This document shows, in pieces, positions 1 to 6,363 of a DNA stretch of 15,497 bases. Source of the DNA: Betaproteobacteria bacterium (GTDB lineage Bacteria; Pseudomonadota; Gammaproteobacteria; Burkholderiales; Casimicrobiaceae); assembly GCA_016704895.1 (NCBI GenBank), contig JADIZG010000033.1, forward strand, positions 1 to 15,497, read 5' to 3'. The position numbers were made by a program, and so were the translations under genes. Positions within the stretch are counted from its first letter, which is position 1; each line of letters starts with the position of its first letter. Under the pieces are notes generated by a model. It was given only the letters and a program-made list of their open reading frames with translations, was not told the DNA's origin and did no database searches.

Positions 1-217
1 TCCGAGCCTCGCGACCATGGCGGCGCGTGGGCGATCGCAGGCGCCGGGACGGGGGTGGGGCAGCGCCAGTGCCGACGCGCGGCAGGACTGCTCGATCCTG
101 CTACCGGCCTTCTGCTCCGAGCGCCGCAGGCGCCCCTGGGCGGCGCAATTGCGGCGTCGGAGCTTAACGACCGGAGATTCACGCGGCGGCTGGCGGCACG
201 CCATTCTCTGCACGTGA
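1..217 (+). pseudogene. 3' end of a VPTL/IPTL-type C-terminally sorted protein (copy 1, partial)
   Basis: Only the tail of this gene is in the window. One frame reads GGAWAIAGAG near bases 22-51, matching GGSWSIAIAA just before the sorting signal of the second copy (about 1745-1780). A VPT tripeptide follows in another frame at about 70-78, then a degraded hydrophobic stretch. The end reads RHAILCT and stops with TGA at 215-217, overlapping the GTG start of the downstream glycosyltransferase; the second copy has the same arrangement (RRAILRA then TGA). At least one frameshift is needed to join these parts. The homology to the second copy is what I see. The role as a surface protein processed by a sortase or exosortase-like system is inferred from that copy. 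It could be a decayed gene or a mis-sequenced intact one. Confidence 0.45.
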
Positions 218-986
218 CGATCGCCACCGACACGGACCGCATCCTCGTCAGCTGCCTGATGGTGACGCTGCCGGCGAAGGGGCGACTGTCGTACTTCAGG
301 CGCAGCGTCGCCGACTACTGCCGCCAGACGCATCCGGCGCGCGGAGCTCGTCGTCGTGGTGGACCGCGGCGACCCCGAGCGCGCGCGGAGGCGATCGAGT
401 TCATTGCCTCGCTGCGCCGCGACGACATCCGCGTGGTCGAGCCCGCGGACAAGCTCACGCTCGGCGCGTTGCGCAACGCCAGCATCGCCGGAGGCGCGAG
501 CGGGAAATGACGCGCGCCGGCGCGCGGGCGCTGGTGCTCGAGGAGGCGCTGCAGTACTTTCCGGCCACGCGGACGCTCCTGTGGACCCGGTGGCGCGAGA
601 TCGCGTCGAGGGGACTGCCGGGGACGCTGATGTTCCGGCGCTCGGAGGTGGTGCGCTACCCGGAGGCAGGCCCCGACGCCGCGCGCAGCGAGGACATGGC
701 GGGCATCGCGCAGCTCCAGTCGGCGGGCGCGTTCTGCCCGATGGCGGGCGCGCCGCATCTGTACGTGTACGTCAGCCACGGCGCCAACACGTGGGACGAC
801 GACCACCACGCGAAGATCGCCCGCGATCTCGCGATCCCGCAGGCGCGGCTGTGGCGCAACGAAGCGCTGATGCGCAGGGGCATCGCTCCGTTCGACTTCG
901 GTCCCGGCGACCTGACCGTGAAGGGCCGCGACGGGGTCGCTTTCGTGATTGCCGGCACGCCGGACCGGGAGCAGGGCTCAGGCTGA
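214..986 (+). pseudogene. Family-2 glycosyltransferase, copy 1, frameshifted and missing its acidic metal-binding motif
   Basis: The GTG start at 214 gives VTIATDTDRILVSCLM, colinear with VTIVADPDRTFVSCLM of the second copy at 1928. FRRSVADYCRQTHP, the VDRGDPERA segment (shifted frame near 345-400), DDIRVVEPADKLTLGALRNASIA, and the long C-terminal block from about 507 (LVLEEALQYFPATRTL to GVAFVIAGTP) all match the second copy, so the relation is secure. Two features break the gene. There is a frame change near 340-400. Around 485-515 about 60 bases are missing relative to copy 2, removing exactly the CHWDDDDWFHPERVR segment that carries the nucleotide-sugar/metal-binding aspartates. Even with frames repaired the product would lack the catalytic DXD-type motif, so it is probably inactive, or the deletion is an assembly fault. 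Confidence 0.7.
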
Positions 987-1219
987 GCACCCTTCGGAAC
1001 AGCGCGCCCGCGGCTCGCCGCGCGGGTCGAAGCGCGTGCCGGCGTCAGCCGGGTTGCGGCCCCGGTCGCCCCGACTCGACGCTGAACCTCGCGGCGGTGC
1101 GTATCGTCGCGTTCGGGTCCTCGACCACGAAGGCGTTTGCGACCGCCGTCCCGCAGCCGGCGAACCTGCCGACGATTGACGTCTCGGGCCTGATCAGCGC
1201 CTAGGGCTTCAGCGAAGGC
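987..1219. other. Spacer holding a PhoD-type gene remnant
   Basis: No convincing complete gene is seen between the first glycosyltransferase copy and the next open region. A 6-bp GC stem (CCCGCG at 1007-1012, CGCGGG at 1021-1026) could fold after the glycosyltransferase stop, but there is no T-run, so I do not call a terminator. The rest is dominated by the 71-bp repeat at 1055-1125. On the minus strand this reads as the last codons of a PhoD-like phosphatase, ending at TGA 1047-1045 (EDPNATIRTAARFSVESGRPGPQPG). Upstream of that fragment on the minus strand a stop appears by about 1200. Confidence 0.5.
1055..1125 (-). repeat. 71-bp direct repeat, copy A: orphan 3' end of a PhoD-like gene
   Basis: Bases 1055-1125 match 10927-10997 over 71 positions with two differences by eye (t/c near 1066 and g/c near 1111). 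On the minus strand both encode the same C-terminal peptide and stop codon of a PhoD-family phosphatase. At 10927 it belongs to an otherwise recognisable gene; here the rest of the gene is absent. It therefore looks like the relic of a duplicated or recombined phosphatase gene. Confidence 0.75.
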
Positions 1220-1931
1220 GTGATCATGTACGCGCACGGCGATCCGAGCGACCACATCGGCGCGTTCCAGGTGCAGACCGACGCGGCCTGCGTTCCGGCG
1301 ATGCAGCAGGTGCACCTCCAGCGGTGGCAGGCCGCGAGGCCGCAATATGCCGGCAACGCGCGACTCGACCTGCTGTTCTTCACTCCGGCGGCCGCCGCGG
1401 CCACCAACATCACGTGCACCGCGTTCGGAACCAGCCCCCGGCGACGCGGATGCCCGCACCGGGTTCAGGGGACGTCGGATACCTCGCATGCGATCCCGCT
1501 GCTGACGCCGCGGCTGGCGATCAGCGCGCCGGCCGATTCGCTGATCTTCGTCGCGCAATGGCGGAGGCCCGCACCCCACGGGGCGGGCAGCCAGGTCGAC
1601 CTGGTCACGGTGGCCGCAGCGGGCGCATCGGCGGGAACGAACGTCGACTGCCCCGCAGGAGCGAGCACCAGTCCGTTGAACGGGACGCCGGACATCTGCG
1701 CGAGCCCGTCCACGGTGTCGGACACGAGCTCTGCACTGGCCGAAGGCGGGAGCTGGTCGATCGCGATCGCGGCACCGTCCGGCGGCGCCACGCCGGTACC
1801 GACGCTCGCGCTGCTCGCCTTGGTTCTCGCGGCAGCTGGCGCGCTCGTGGCGCACCGACTGGCGGGACGCTGGCCGCGCGCAGGCGCCGGTCGATCGCCC
1901 GGCTCCCCGGCGCGCTATCCTCCGCGCGTGA
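1220..1931 (+). CDS. Putative surface protein with VPTL-type (IPTL-like) C-terminal sorting signal (copy 2)
   Basis: An open stretch of about 230 codons encodes a Thr/Ser/Ala-rich low-complexity protein with several Cys residues and no enzyme motif I recognise. Its C-terminus is diagnostic. After GGSWSIAIAAPSGGATP comes VPTL, a hydrophobic run LALLALVLAAAGALVA, and basic residues HRLAGRWPR. That is the VPTL/IPTL signal, transmembrane segment and Arg-rich tail layout of IPTL-CTERM proteins, although the usual SEW after the motif is missing. The true start is uncertain, since the open frame begins inside unexplained sequence and a frameshift near 1430-1450 is possible. The frame as written runs on into the glycosyltransferase. 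In the alternative frame RRAILRA stops with TGA at 1929-1931, overlapping the next GTG, exactly as in copy 1. I infer an anchored exported protein co-expressed with the glycosyltransferase. Confidence 0.5.
1916..1921 (+). promoter_or_regulatory. Possible -10 element for glycosyltransferase copy 2
   Basis: TATCCT lies six bases before the GTG start at 1928. CATTCT (202-207) lies at the same distance before the GTG of copy 1 at 214. No good -35 hexamer is visible. The spacing would suit a leaderless transcript, but translation could equally be coupled to the upstream gene through the GTGA overlap. Confidence 0.25.
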
Positions 1932-2780
1932 CGATCGTCGCCGACCCGGACCGCACCTTCGTCAGCTGCCTGATGGCGGCGCTGCCGTCGCCGCTGCGGC
2001 TGCCGTTCTTCAGGCGCAGCGTCGCCGACTACTGCCGCCAGTCGCACCCGACGCGCGAGCTGGTCGTCGTGCTCGACCGCGGCGACCCGGACGCGCGCGA
2101 CGCGATGATCGCGCACGTCGAGTCGCTGGGCCGCGACGACGTCCGCGTCATCGAGCCGGACGAGAAGCTCACGCTGGGCGCGTTGCGCAACGTCAGCGTC
2201 GCCGAGGCGCGGGGCGACGTGATGTGCCACTGGGACGACGACGACTGGTTCCACCCCGAGCGCGTGCGCCCAAATCGCGGAACTCGCGCGCGCGGGCGCG
2301 CAGTCGCTCGTGCTGGAAGACGCGCTGCACTACTTCCCGGTCGAGCGGACGCTGCACTGGACCAACTGGCGCGCGACCGCGCCGCGGGGATTGCCGGGCA
2401 CGCTGATGTTTTGCCGGTCGGTCCCCGTCCGCTATCCGGAGTCGGGGCCCGAAGCCGCGAAGGGCGAGGACACGGCCGCCATCGCGCAACTGCAGGCCCA
2501 TGGCGGGTTCCGCGCGATGCCGGGCGCTCCGCACCTGTACGTCTATGTGAGCCACGGCGCCAACACCTGGGACGCCAGCCACCACTCGATGCTCGCGCGG
2601 GAGCTGTCGATCTCGCAGTCGCTGTTGAGGCGCCGCGAAGGTCAGTTGCGCGAAGGCGTGCGGCCGTTCGAGTTCGGGCCCGGTGAGGTTGCAGTGCGTG
2701 GCTACAACGGCGTCGCGCTCACGTTCGACCTCGCGCCTGCCGGGGAAACGAACGCTCCGGGCGGCTCGTCGCCGCGCTGA
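1928..2780 (+). CDS. Family-2 glycosyltransferase (GT-A fold), copy 2
   Basis: The likely role is transfer of a sugar from a nucleotide-sugar donor in the cytoplasm; the acceptor is unknown. From GTG 1928 the product reads VTIVADPDRTFVSCLM, then FRRSVADYCRQSHPTRELVVVLDRGDP (a GT2-style first strand/helix and nucleotide-binding loop), VIEPDEKLTLGALRN, and CHWDDDDWFHPERVR, whose four Asp codons at 2234-2245 are the metal-binding motif. After that motif the frame changes at a run of three C (2269-2271); removing one C joins it to QIAELARAGA and the block from 2310 to the TGA at 2778-2780. With that repair the protein is about 283 residues, short for the family but matching copy 1. Its 3' end overlaps the opposing transglutaminase-like gene by 79 bp. 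The frameshift is probably a consensus error because both halves are well conserved with copy 1. Confidence 0.75.
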
Positions 2781-4045
2781 ACGACGATCCGGTCGCGGTA
2801 GACGAGCGCGCCCGTCGCGTTGTCGAACGTCGCCGACTCGGCGCCGTCGCCGTCGATCCGCGTGACCATGTGCCAGACCGGTGGAAAGCGGACGCTGGGC
2901 GACAGATTGAACGCGCGCGGGAACACCTGCGTCTTCATCCGGTAGTCCAGCCTGCCGACGTAGTAGTCGCGCCAGGCGCGATCGCGCCCGTGCATCGACA
3001 GGTCGCCCACGATCGTGTCGATCGGCACCCAGCCCCGGCCGCCGGGCCAGATCTCGAGCCAGAAGTGGCCCGCGGCCGCCGCCGGAATGATCAGGTTGCC
3101 CGCGACGAGCCGCGCCGGGATGCCGCGCGCACGGCACAGCGCGACGATGAGCGCGGAGCCCATCTGGCAGTCGAACCATCCCGTGTCGAGCACCCAGTGC
3201 AGCGGTTCGGCGGGGTCGAGTTCGTCGTAGTGGACGACGCCACAGGTCAGGCGGTCGATCAGGAAGTCCACGAAGCGGCGGACGACGGCGAAGGGCTCTC
3301 GCTCACCCGCAGCGAGCTCGTCGGAGAGCGCGCGGATGCGCGGCGTCAACCTGACGATGCCCTCGACGGGCCGGGTGTAGAGCTCGCGATCGGCGTCGGA
3401 AAGCGGGACGCGCGTGGCGCTCCTGTGCGATGGATCGGAGACGAACGACGTTCGCACGCCCAGCGTTGCCGTCGGCGTGGCCGGCGCCGCGACGCGGACG
3501 TCGAGGCGGCCTGGCGCGGCGGCAAGCGCGACATCCGTGTCCGGCGGCGCGACGAGCTCGAACCGGAGGTCGCGCAGTGTCTCGTCCTCGATCGGCAGCG
3601 GCAGGCGCAGCAGCACGGGCGTGCCCGGTGCGACGCGGGCCAGGGCGAACTCCCGCGAGTGCGTCACGGTGAATCGCTCGGGTGGAAGCGTGTCGGGCGG
3701 CGGCGGCGCGGCGGCCGACGTCGCGCCCCGATGGAACGCGAGTGCCAGCCTGCGCCCCTGCACGACGAAGCGTTCCGCGTAGAACGGGTCCTTCGCACGG
3801 CGGAAGAAGTTGCTCACCTCCGCCGGGTCGAACCGTCGCGCGCCGTCCGCGGATCGCTTGCATGCGAGACCCATGCCGATCCAGCGCTCGAGCGTCTCGG
3901 CCGCGTCGCGGCGCGCCGCCTCGAGCCGACCGAGCCTCGCGTCGATCGCCCATCCCAGCAGCACGAGCATCTCGACGATCCGGGCCTCGTCGACGACGCG
4001 GTAACGGGCGCCGGTGCGGATGCCGACAGGAGGCGGTGCCGTCAT
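2702..4045 (-). CDS. Transglutaminase-like cysteine protease/amidase-fold protein
   Basis: An intact 447-residue frame from ATG 4045. The C-terminal half holds a transglutaminase-like core: GWFDCQMGSALIVALCRARGIPARLVAG with Cys293, GHFWLEIW with His327, and GWVPIDT with Asp343, in the order and spacing of the Cys-His-Asp triad of Pfam transglutaminase-like domains. Residues 1-100 (helical, with WIGMGLACKR) and the beta-rich stretch 120-220 are not recognised. No signal peptide is evident, so the protein is probably cytoplasmic. The family includes peptidases, amidases and cross-linking enzymes; the substrate cannot be read from sequence. The gene is divergent from the lipoyl-like gene across only 32 bp and convergent with glycosyltransferase copy 2. 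Its position suggests shared control with the lipoyl/SGNH genes. Confidence 0.8.
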   Translation of the reverse strand: MTAPPPVGIRTGARYRVVDEARIVEMLVLLGWAIDARLGRLEAARRDAAETLERWIGMGLACKRSADGARRFDPAEVSNFFRRAKDPFYAERFVVQGRRLALAFHRGATSAAAPPPPDTLPPERFTVTHSREFALARVAPGTPVLLRLPLPIEDETLRDLRFELVAPPDTDVALAAAPGRLDVRVAAPATPTATLGVRTSFVSDPSHRSATRVPLSDADRELYTRPVEGIVRLTPRIRALSDELAAGEREPFAVVRRFVDFLIDRLTCGVVHYDELDPAEPLHWVLDTGWFDCQMGSALIVALCRARGIPARLVAGNLIIPAAAAGHFWLEIWPGGRGWVPIDTIVGDLSMHGRDRAWRDYYVGRLDYRMKTQVFPRAFNLSPSVRFPPVWHMVTRIDGDGAESATFDNATGALVYRDRIVVQRGDEPPGAFVSPAGARSNVSATPL

Positions 4046-4077
4046 TCGCGCATGCTAACCTAGCGCGCGTTCGCGTC
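4046..4077. promoter_or_regulatory. Compact divergent promoter region (transglutaminase-like / lipoyl-like)
   Basis: Only 32 bp separate the two divergent start codons. A near-symmetrical CTAACCTAG at 4055-4063 gives TAACCT on the plus strand (4056-4061) and TAGGTT on the minus strand, each a fair -10 hexamer directed at its own gene. Matching -35 boxes would lie inside the opposite coding region and none is strong. The transcripts would have very short leaders. Confidence 0.35.
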
Positions 4078-4536
4078 ATGCGCGGCGCGTACGCCGGCCC
4101 GGCGGAACGAGGCGCCATCGCCCGAGCGCCGCTGCGCCAACCGCATCGTTCCCGACGCCGAAATCCCTTGCTGCTCGCCCTCACGCTGCCGCGGATCAAC
4201 GAGCACATGCTGTCGGCGGTCGTCGCGGCCGTCCACCCTTCTGCCGGCGCCGAGCTCGCCGTCGGTGCGAAGCTCGTCGACCTGACCGTCGACCTGACCG
4301 CGATCGCCGCACAGGACTGCCCGCCCGTCTCGCACTTCCGAATGGTGGTCCGCGAGCGCGCGTGTCTGCGCGAGCTCGCGGTCGCGCCCGTCAACGAGAT
4401 CGCGGTTGGCACACGCATCGCACTGTTCTCGACCGACCCGCACGAGCTGCTCGACGCCGAGCCCGTCCGCGAGTTGCGCGTCGCGATTGCCGGCATCCTG
4501 ATGCAGGCGCCCGCGTGGAGCGGCGGCGGACGATGA
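4078..4536 (+). CDS. Lipoyl/biotinyl-like domain protein without an acceptor lysine
   Basis: A 152-residue frame from ATG 4078. Residues 36-76 (LTLPRINEHMLSAVVAAV, then AVGAKLVDLTVDLT) have the strand pattern of the first half of a lipoyl domain, which typically opens with MPxLxExM and has the lysine in an ETDKA-type turn. At the turn this protein reads TVDLT (residues 70-74), with no lysine. Residues 86-120 (FRMVVRERACLRELAVAPVNEIAVGTRIALFST) look like a second half. The first 30 residues are basic and Ala-rich, so the real start may be later. It cannot be lipoylated in the usual way. I infer a scaffold or a domain that recognises the true lipoyl protein at 6032. It leads a short plus-strand unit with the SGNH-like gene at 4643. 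Confidence 0.55.
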   Translation: MRGAYAGPAERGAIARAPLRQPHRSRRRNPLLLALTLPRINEHMLSAVVAAVHPSAGAELAVGAKLVDLTVDLTAIAAQDCPPVSHFRMVVRERACLRELAVAPVNEIAVGTRIALFSTDPHELLDAEPVRELRVAIAGILMQAPAWSGGGR

Positions 4537-4646
4537 GCGCCGCCGCCCGGCCGTCCCGCGGACGCGACGCCCGATCGGGGGACGTAAACGCGGTTCGCGG
4601 CCGGGGCGGCGCGACCGCAGCAGGCATCGGAGGGATTGCGCGTTGA
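4533..4646 (+). CDS. Small ORF bridging the lipoyl-like and SGNH-like genes (37 residues, doubtful)
   Basis: ATG at 4533 overlaps the TGA of the lipoyl-like gene, and its own TGA (4644-4646) overlaps the TTG start of the SGNH-like gene. The product is Arg/Gly/Ala-rich with no recognisable motif. The double overlap suits translational coupling, but in GC-rich DNA such a frame can arise by chance. It may simply be a 106-bp spacer carrying the ribosome binding site for 4643. Confidence 0.2.
   Translation: MSAAARPSRGRDARSGDVNAVRGRGGATAAGIGGIAR
4629..4634 (+). promoter_or_regulatory. Ribosome binding site GGAGGG that supports a TTG start
   Basis: GGAGGG at 4629-4634 sits eight bases before TTG 4643. 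It is among the best Shine-Dalgarno matches in the window and is the reason for choosing the rare TTG start of the 459-residue protein. Confidence 0.6.
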
Positions 4647-6022
4647 GTCTCGTCCCGCTGCGGCTGGGCACGCTCGCCGTTGCCGGCTACGACGTCGTCC
4701 GGTCGGGTGTGCGCTGGTTGCGCGACGAAGGGCATGCGTGCCGGGTGGGAGAGCTCGTCGCCTACTGCAACCTGCGGCTCGCGCCCACCGCAAGCGCGCC
4801 GGCCGGCGCGGCGCCGTTCGCCGAGGAGGCGCGCGACTTCCAGGTCGGGCTCGCGACGCGGGTCGGCGGACGCCTGCATCGCGCCCACGACGCGTCCCGT
4901 GGAGGATTCATCGACCGGCTGGCCGAGCACACGGTCTGGATGCCCAACCATGTGATCGGCCACGTCCAATGCCGGCCGAGCGAACGTCCGGCGGGCGTCG
5001 ATCCGGATGGGGAGACGCTCGAGCTCATGCTCGTCGCCGGACGGCGCGTGACCGAGATCGCCGAGGATCGGTCGGGGTTCCTCACCGGCTGGCACGATCG
5101 CGTCCGCGCCTGGTGGGGCGAGGGCGAAGCGCCCGTCGGCACCCTGCTGGGCTACGGCATCTGCGAGCAGCTCGGCGTGTTCCGCGGCGAGTCGCCCGCC
5201 TTCGCGGATTGGTTCGGGGCAGTGGCGGGGCCCGCGCAGGTCGTCTACGTTCCCGACAACGTGCTGGTGCCGTGTGCCGCCGTCGTTGCCGACCAGTGCC
5301 GGCGCACCGCGGACGAGGCCGAGGCGATCCGCGCCGACGTCACGCACTCGATCGCGACCGGACCGGTCGTGCCGACGCCGGCCGACTGGATGTTCGTCAG
5401 CGCGTTGATCTCCGCACTCCTGCGCTCGCCGCTCACCGAGCGCTGCGACGTGCCGATGCGCCGCGGGCTCGCGCAGGCGGACGTCCCCGACGCGGTCGTG
5501 CTTTCGCTCAACGCGGAGCCGCCGGGGATCCTGCGCCACAGGCGCCTGGGATATCGGCTGCAGTGCCACGCCTACCGGATGAGCGACGCGGGTCCGGCGG
5601 TCCGTTCGTGGATCGAGCGGGACTTCGAGCATGTCGCGCGTAGCGTGGCGGACATCGGCTGCGATTTCCGTGCGCTGGCCGACCGGGTGCGGGAGCGCAC
5701 GACGACCGCGCTGCTCGTGATGAACACGAGGTCGACGTCGGGCTTCGAGACGTTCCACAGCTACGCGCCGTTCGACCGCCCCCTCGGGAACATGCTGGGG
5801 TCGGTTCGCGCGAAGGAGCTGAACCTGATGCTGCACGACCTCGCGCGGGAGCGGAACGTGTCGATCGTCGATAACGACGCGATCGCCGCGGAACTGGGCG
5901 CGACCCACCTGCCAGACGGCGTGCACAACAGCGCGACGATGCAGGCGGAGCTTCGGCGCGAGATCCTGCACATCCTGCGTGGGCGCGGCATCGCCGGCTT
6001 CGCGGCGCGCCCGTCCCGCTGA
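4643..6022 (+). CDS. Two-part protein with C-terminal SGNH/GDSL-like domain (SGNH-C)
   Basis: An intact 459-residue frame from TTG 4643. The C-terminal part (about 281-445) is clearly related to the minus-strand protein at 9976-10782. ALLVMNTRSTSG, YAPFDRPLG, SVRAKELNLMLHDLARERNVSIVDNDAI and HLPDGVHNS align with PVLVYNVSSIVPG, YAGMDETLA, RIRRFNVALSDLSQRTGISIVDVDAV and LKLDAFHLN. Asp425 and His428 form the SGNH DxxH pair; a GDS nucleophile motif is not obvious. The first 280 residues are not recognised. Residues about 8-43 (AVAGYDVVRSG to VGELVAYCNLRL) faintly resemble a lipoyl half-domain without lysine, which is only a guess. SGNH enzymes are esterases or acyltransferases. The gene converges on the minus-strand operon with a nine-base gap. 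Confidence 0.6.
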   Translation: MSLVPLRLGTLAVAGYDVVRSGVRWLRDEGHACRVGELVAYCNLRLAPTASAPAGAAPFAEEARDFQVGLATRVGGRLHRAHDASRGGFIDRLAEHTVWMPNHVIGHVQCRPSERPAGVDPDGETLELMLVAGRRVTEIAEDRSGFLTGWHDRVRAWWGEGEAPVGTLLGYGICEQLGVFRGESPAFADWFGAVAGPAQVVYVPDNVLVPCAAVVADQCRRTADEAEAIRADVTHSIATGPVVPTPADWMFVSALISALLRSPLTERCDVPMRRGLAQADVPDAVVLSLNAEPPGILRHRRLGYRLQCHAYRMSDAGPAVRSWIERDFEHVARSVADIGCDFRALADRVRERTTTALLVMNTRSTSGFETFHSYAPFDRPLGNMLGSVRAKELNLMLHDLARERNVSIVDNDAIAAELGATHLPDGVHNSATMQAELRREILHILRGRGIAGFAARPSR

Positions 6023-6031
6023 TTCGGCCGG

Positions 6032-6337
6032 TCAGACGACGTCGAATTCGGCGGGGCAGGCCTCGAGCGCGTCAGTCGAGCCGGGAAGCGGGTCGGCGGG
6101 ATCGTCGCCGACGAGCGCGAGCGCGCGGCCGGCCTTTTCCCAGCCTCCTTCCGCGCACAGGATCTTCCGCAGCACGCCCGGGCCGCCCGCGCGCACCTCG
6201 ACGATCGCCTTGTGGGTCTCGAGCTCGACGATCAGGTCGCCCTTCGCGAACGCCGTGCCCTCGCCGCCGTGCCACATCAGCACGCGCAGCTCCTCGACAT
6301 CCTCGATCGGGCCGGGGACGGCCAGCTTGCGAATCAT
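6032..6337 (-). CDS. Free-standing lipoyl (biotinyl/lipoyl-type) carrier protein
   Basis: A 101-residue protein from ATG 6337, essentially one lipoyl domain: MIRKLAVPGPIEDVEELRVLMWHGGEGTAFAKGDLIVELETHKAIVEVRAG, with acceptor Lys43 in an ETHKA turn. Next come VLRKILCAEGGWEKAGRALALVGDD and a short acidic tail. In 2-oxoacid dehydrogenase complexes such domains are attached to the E2 acyltransferase. Here there is no E2 catalytic or peripheral-subunit-binding domain, so it should work as a diffusible carrier, as glycine-cleavage H protein does. It is the last gene of the minus-strand operon, 26 bp after E1 beta. I infer that it receives the acyl group made by E1 alpha/beta. Biotinylation is less likely given the neighbours and the lack of the MKM motif usual in biotin domains. 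Confidence 0.8.
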   Translation of the reverse strand: MIRKLAVPGPIEDVEELRVLMWHGGEGTAFAKGDLIVELETHKAIVEVRAGGPGVLRKILCAEGGWEKAGRALALVGDDPADPLPGSTDALEACPAEFDVV

Positions 6338-6363
6338 GCGGCTTCGCCTTTCGTGGTTCGCGG

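Noticed and set aside
1007..1026. A GC-rich 6-bp stem as a rho-independent terminator after glycosyltransferase copy 1.
   Set aside because: Short stem, eight-base loop and no T-run; such stems are common by chance at this GC content.
656..2254. A 532-codon minus-strand open frame across the duplicated module.
   Set aside because: Its product is Arg-rich low-complexity sequence typical of a frame antisense to GC-rich genes. The plus strand here carries recognisable glycosyltransferase blocks present twice.
4391..5971. A 526-codon minus-strand open frame opposite SGNH-C.
   Set aside because: No motif, and an antisense-like composition. The plus-strand frame has a good ribosome binding site and clear paralogy with SGNH-A.
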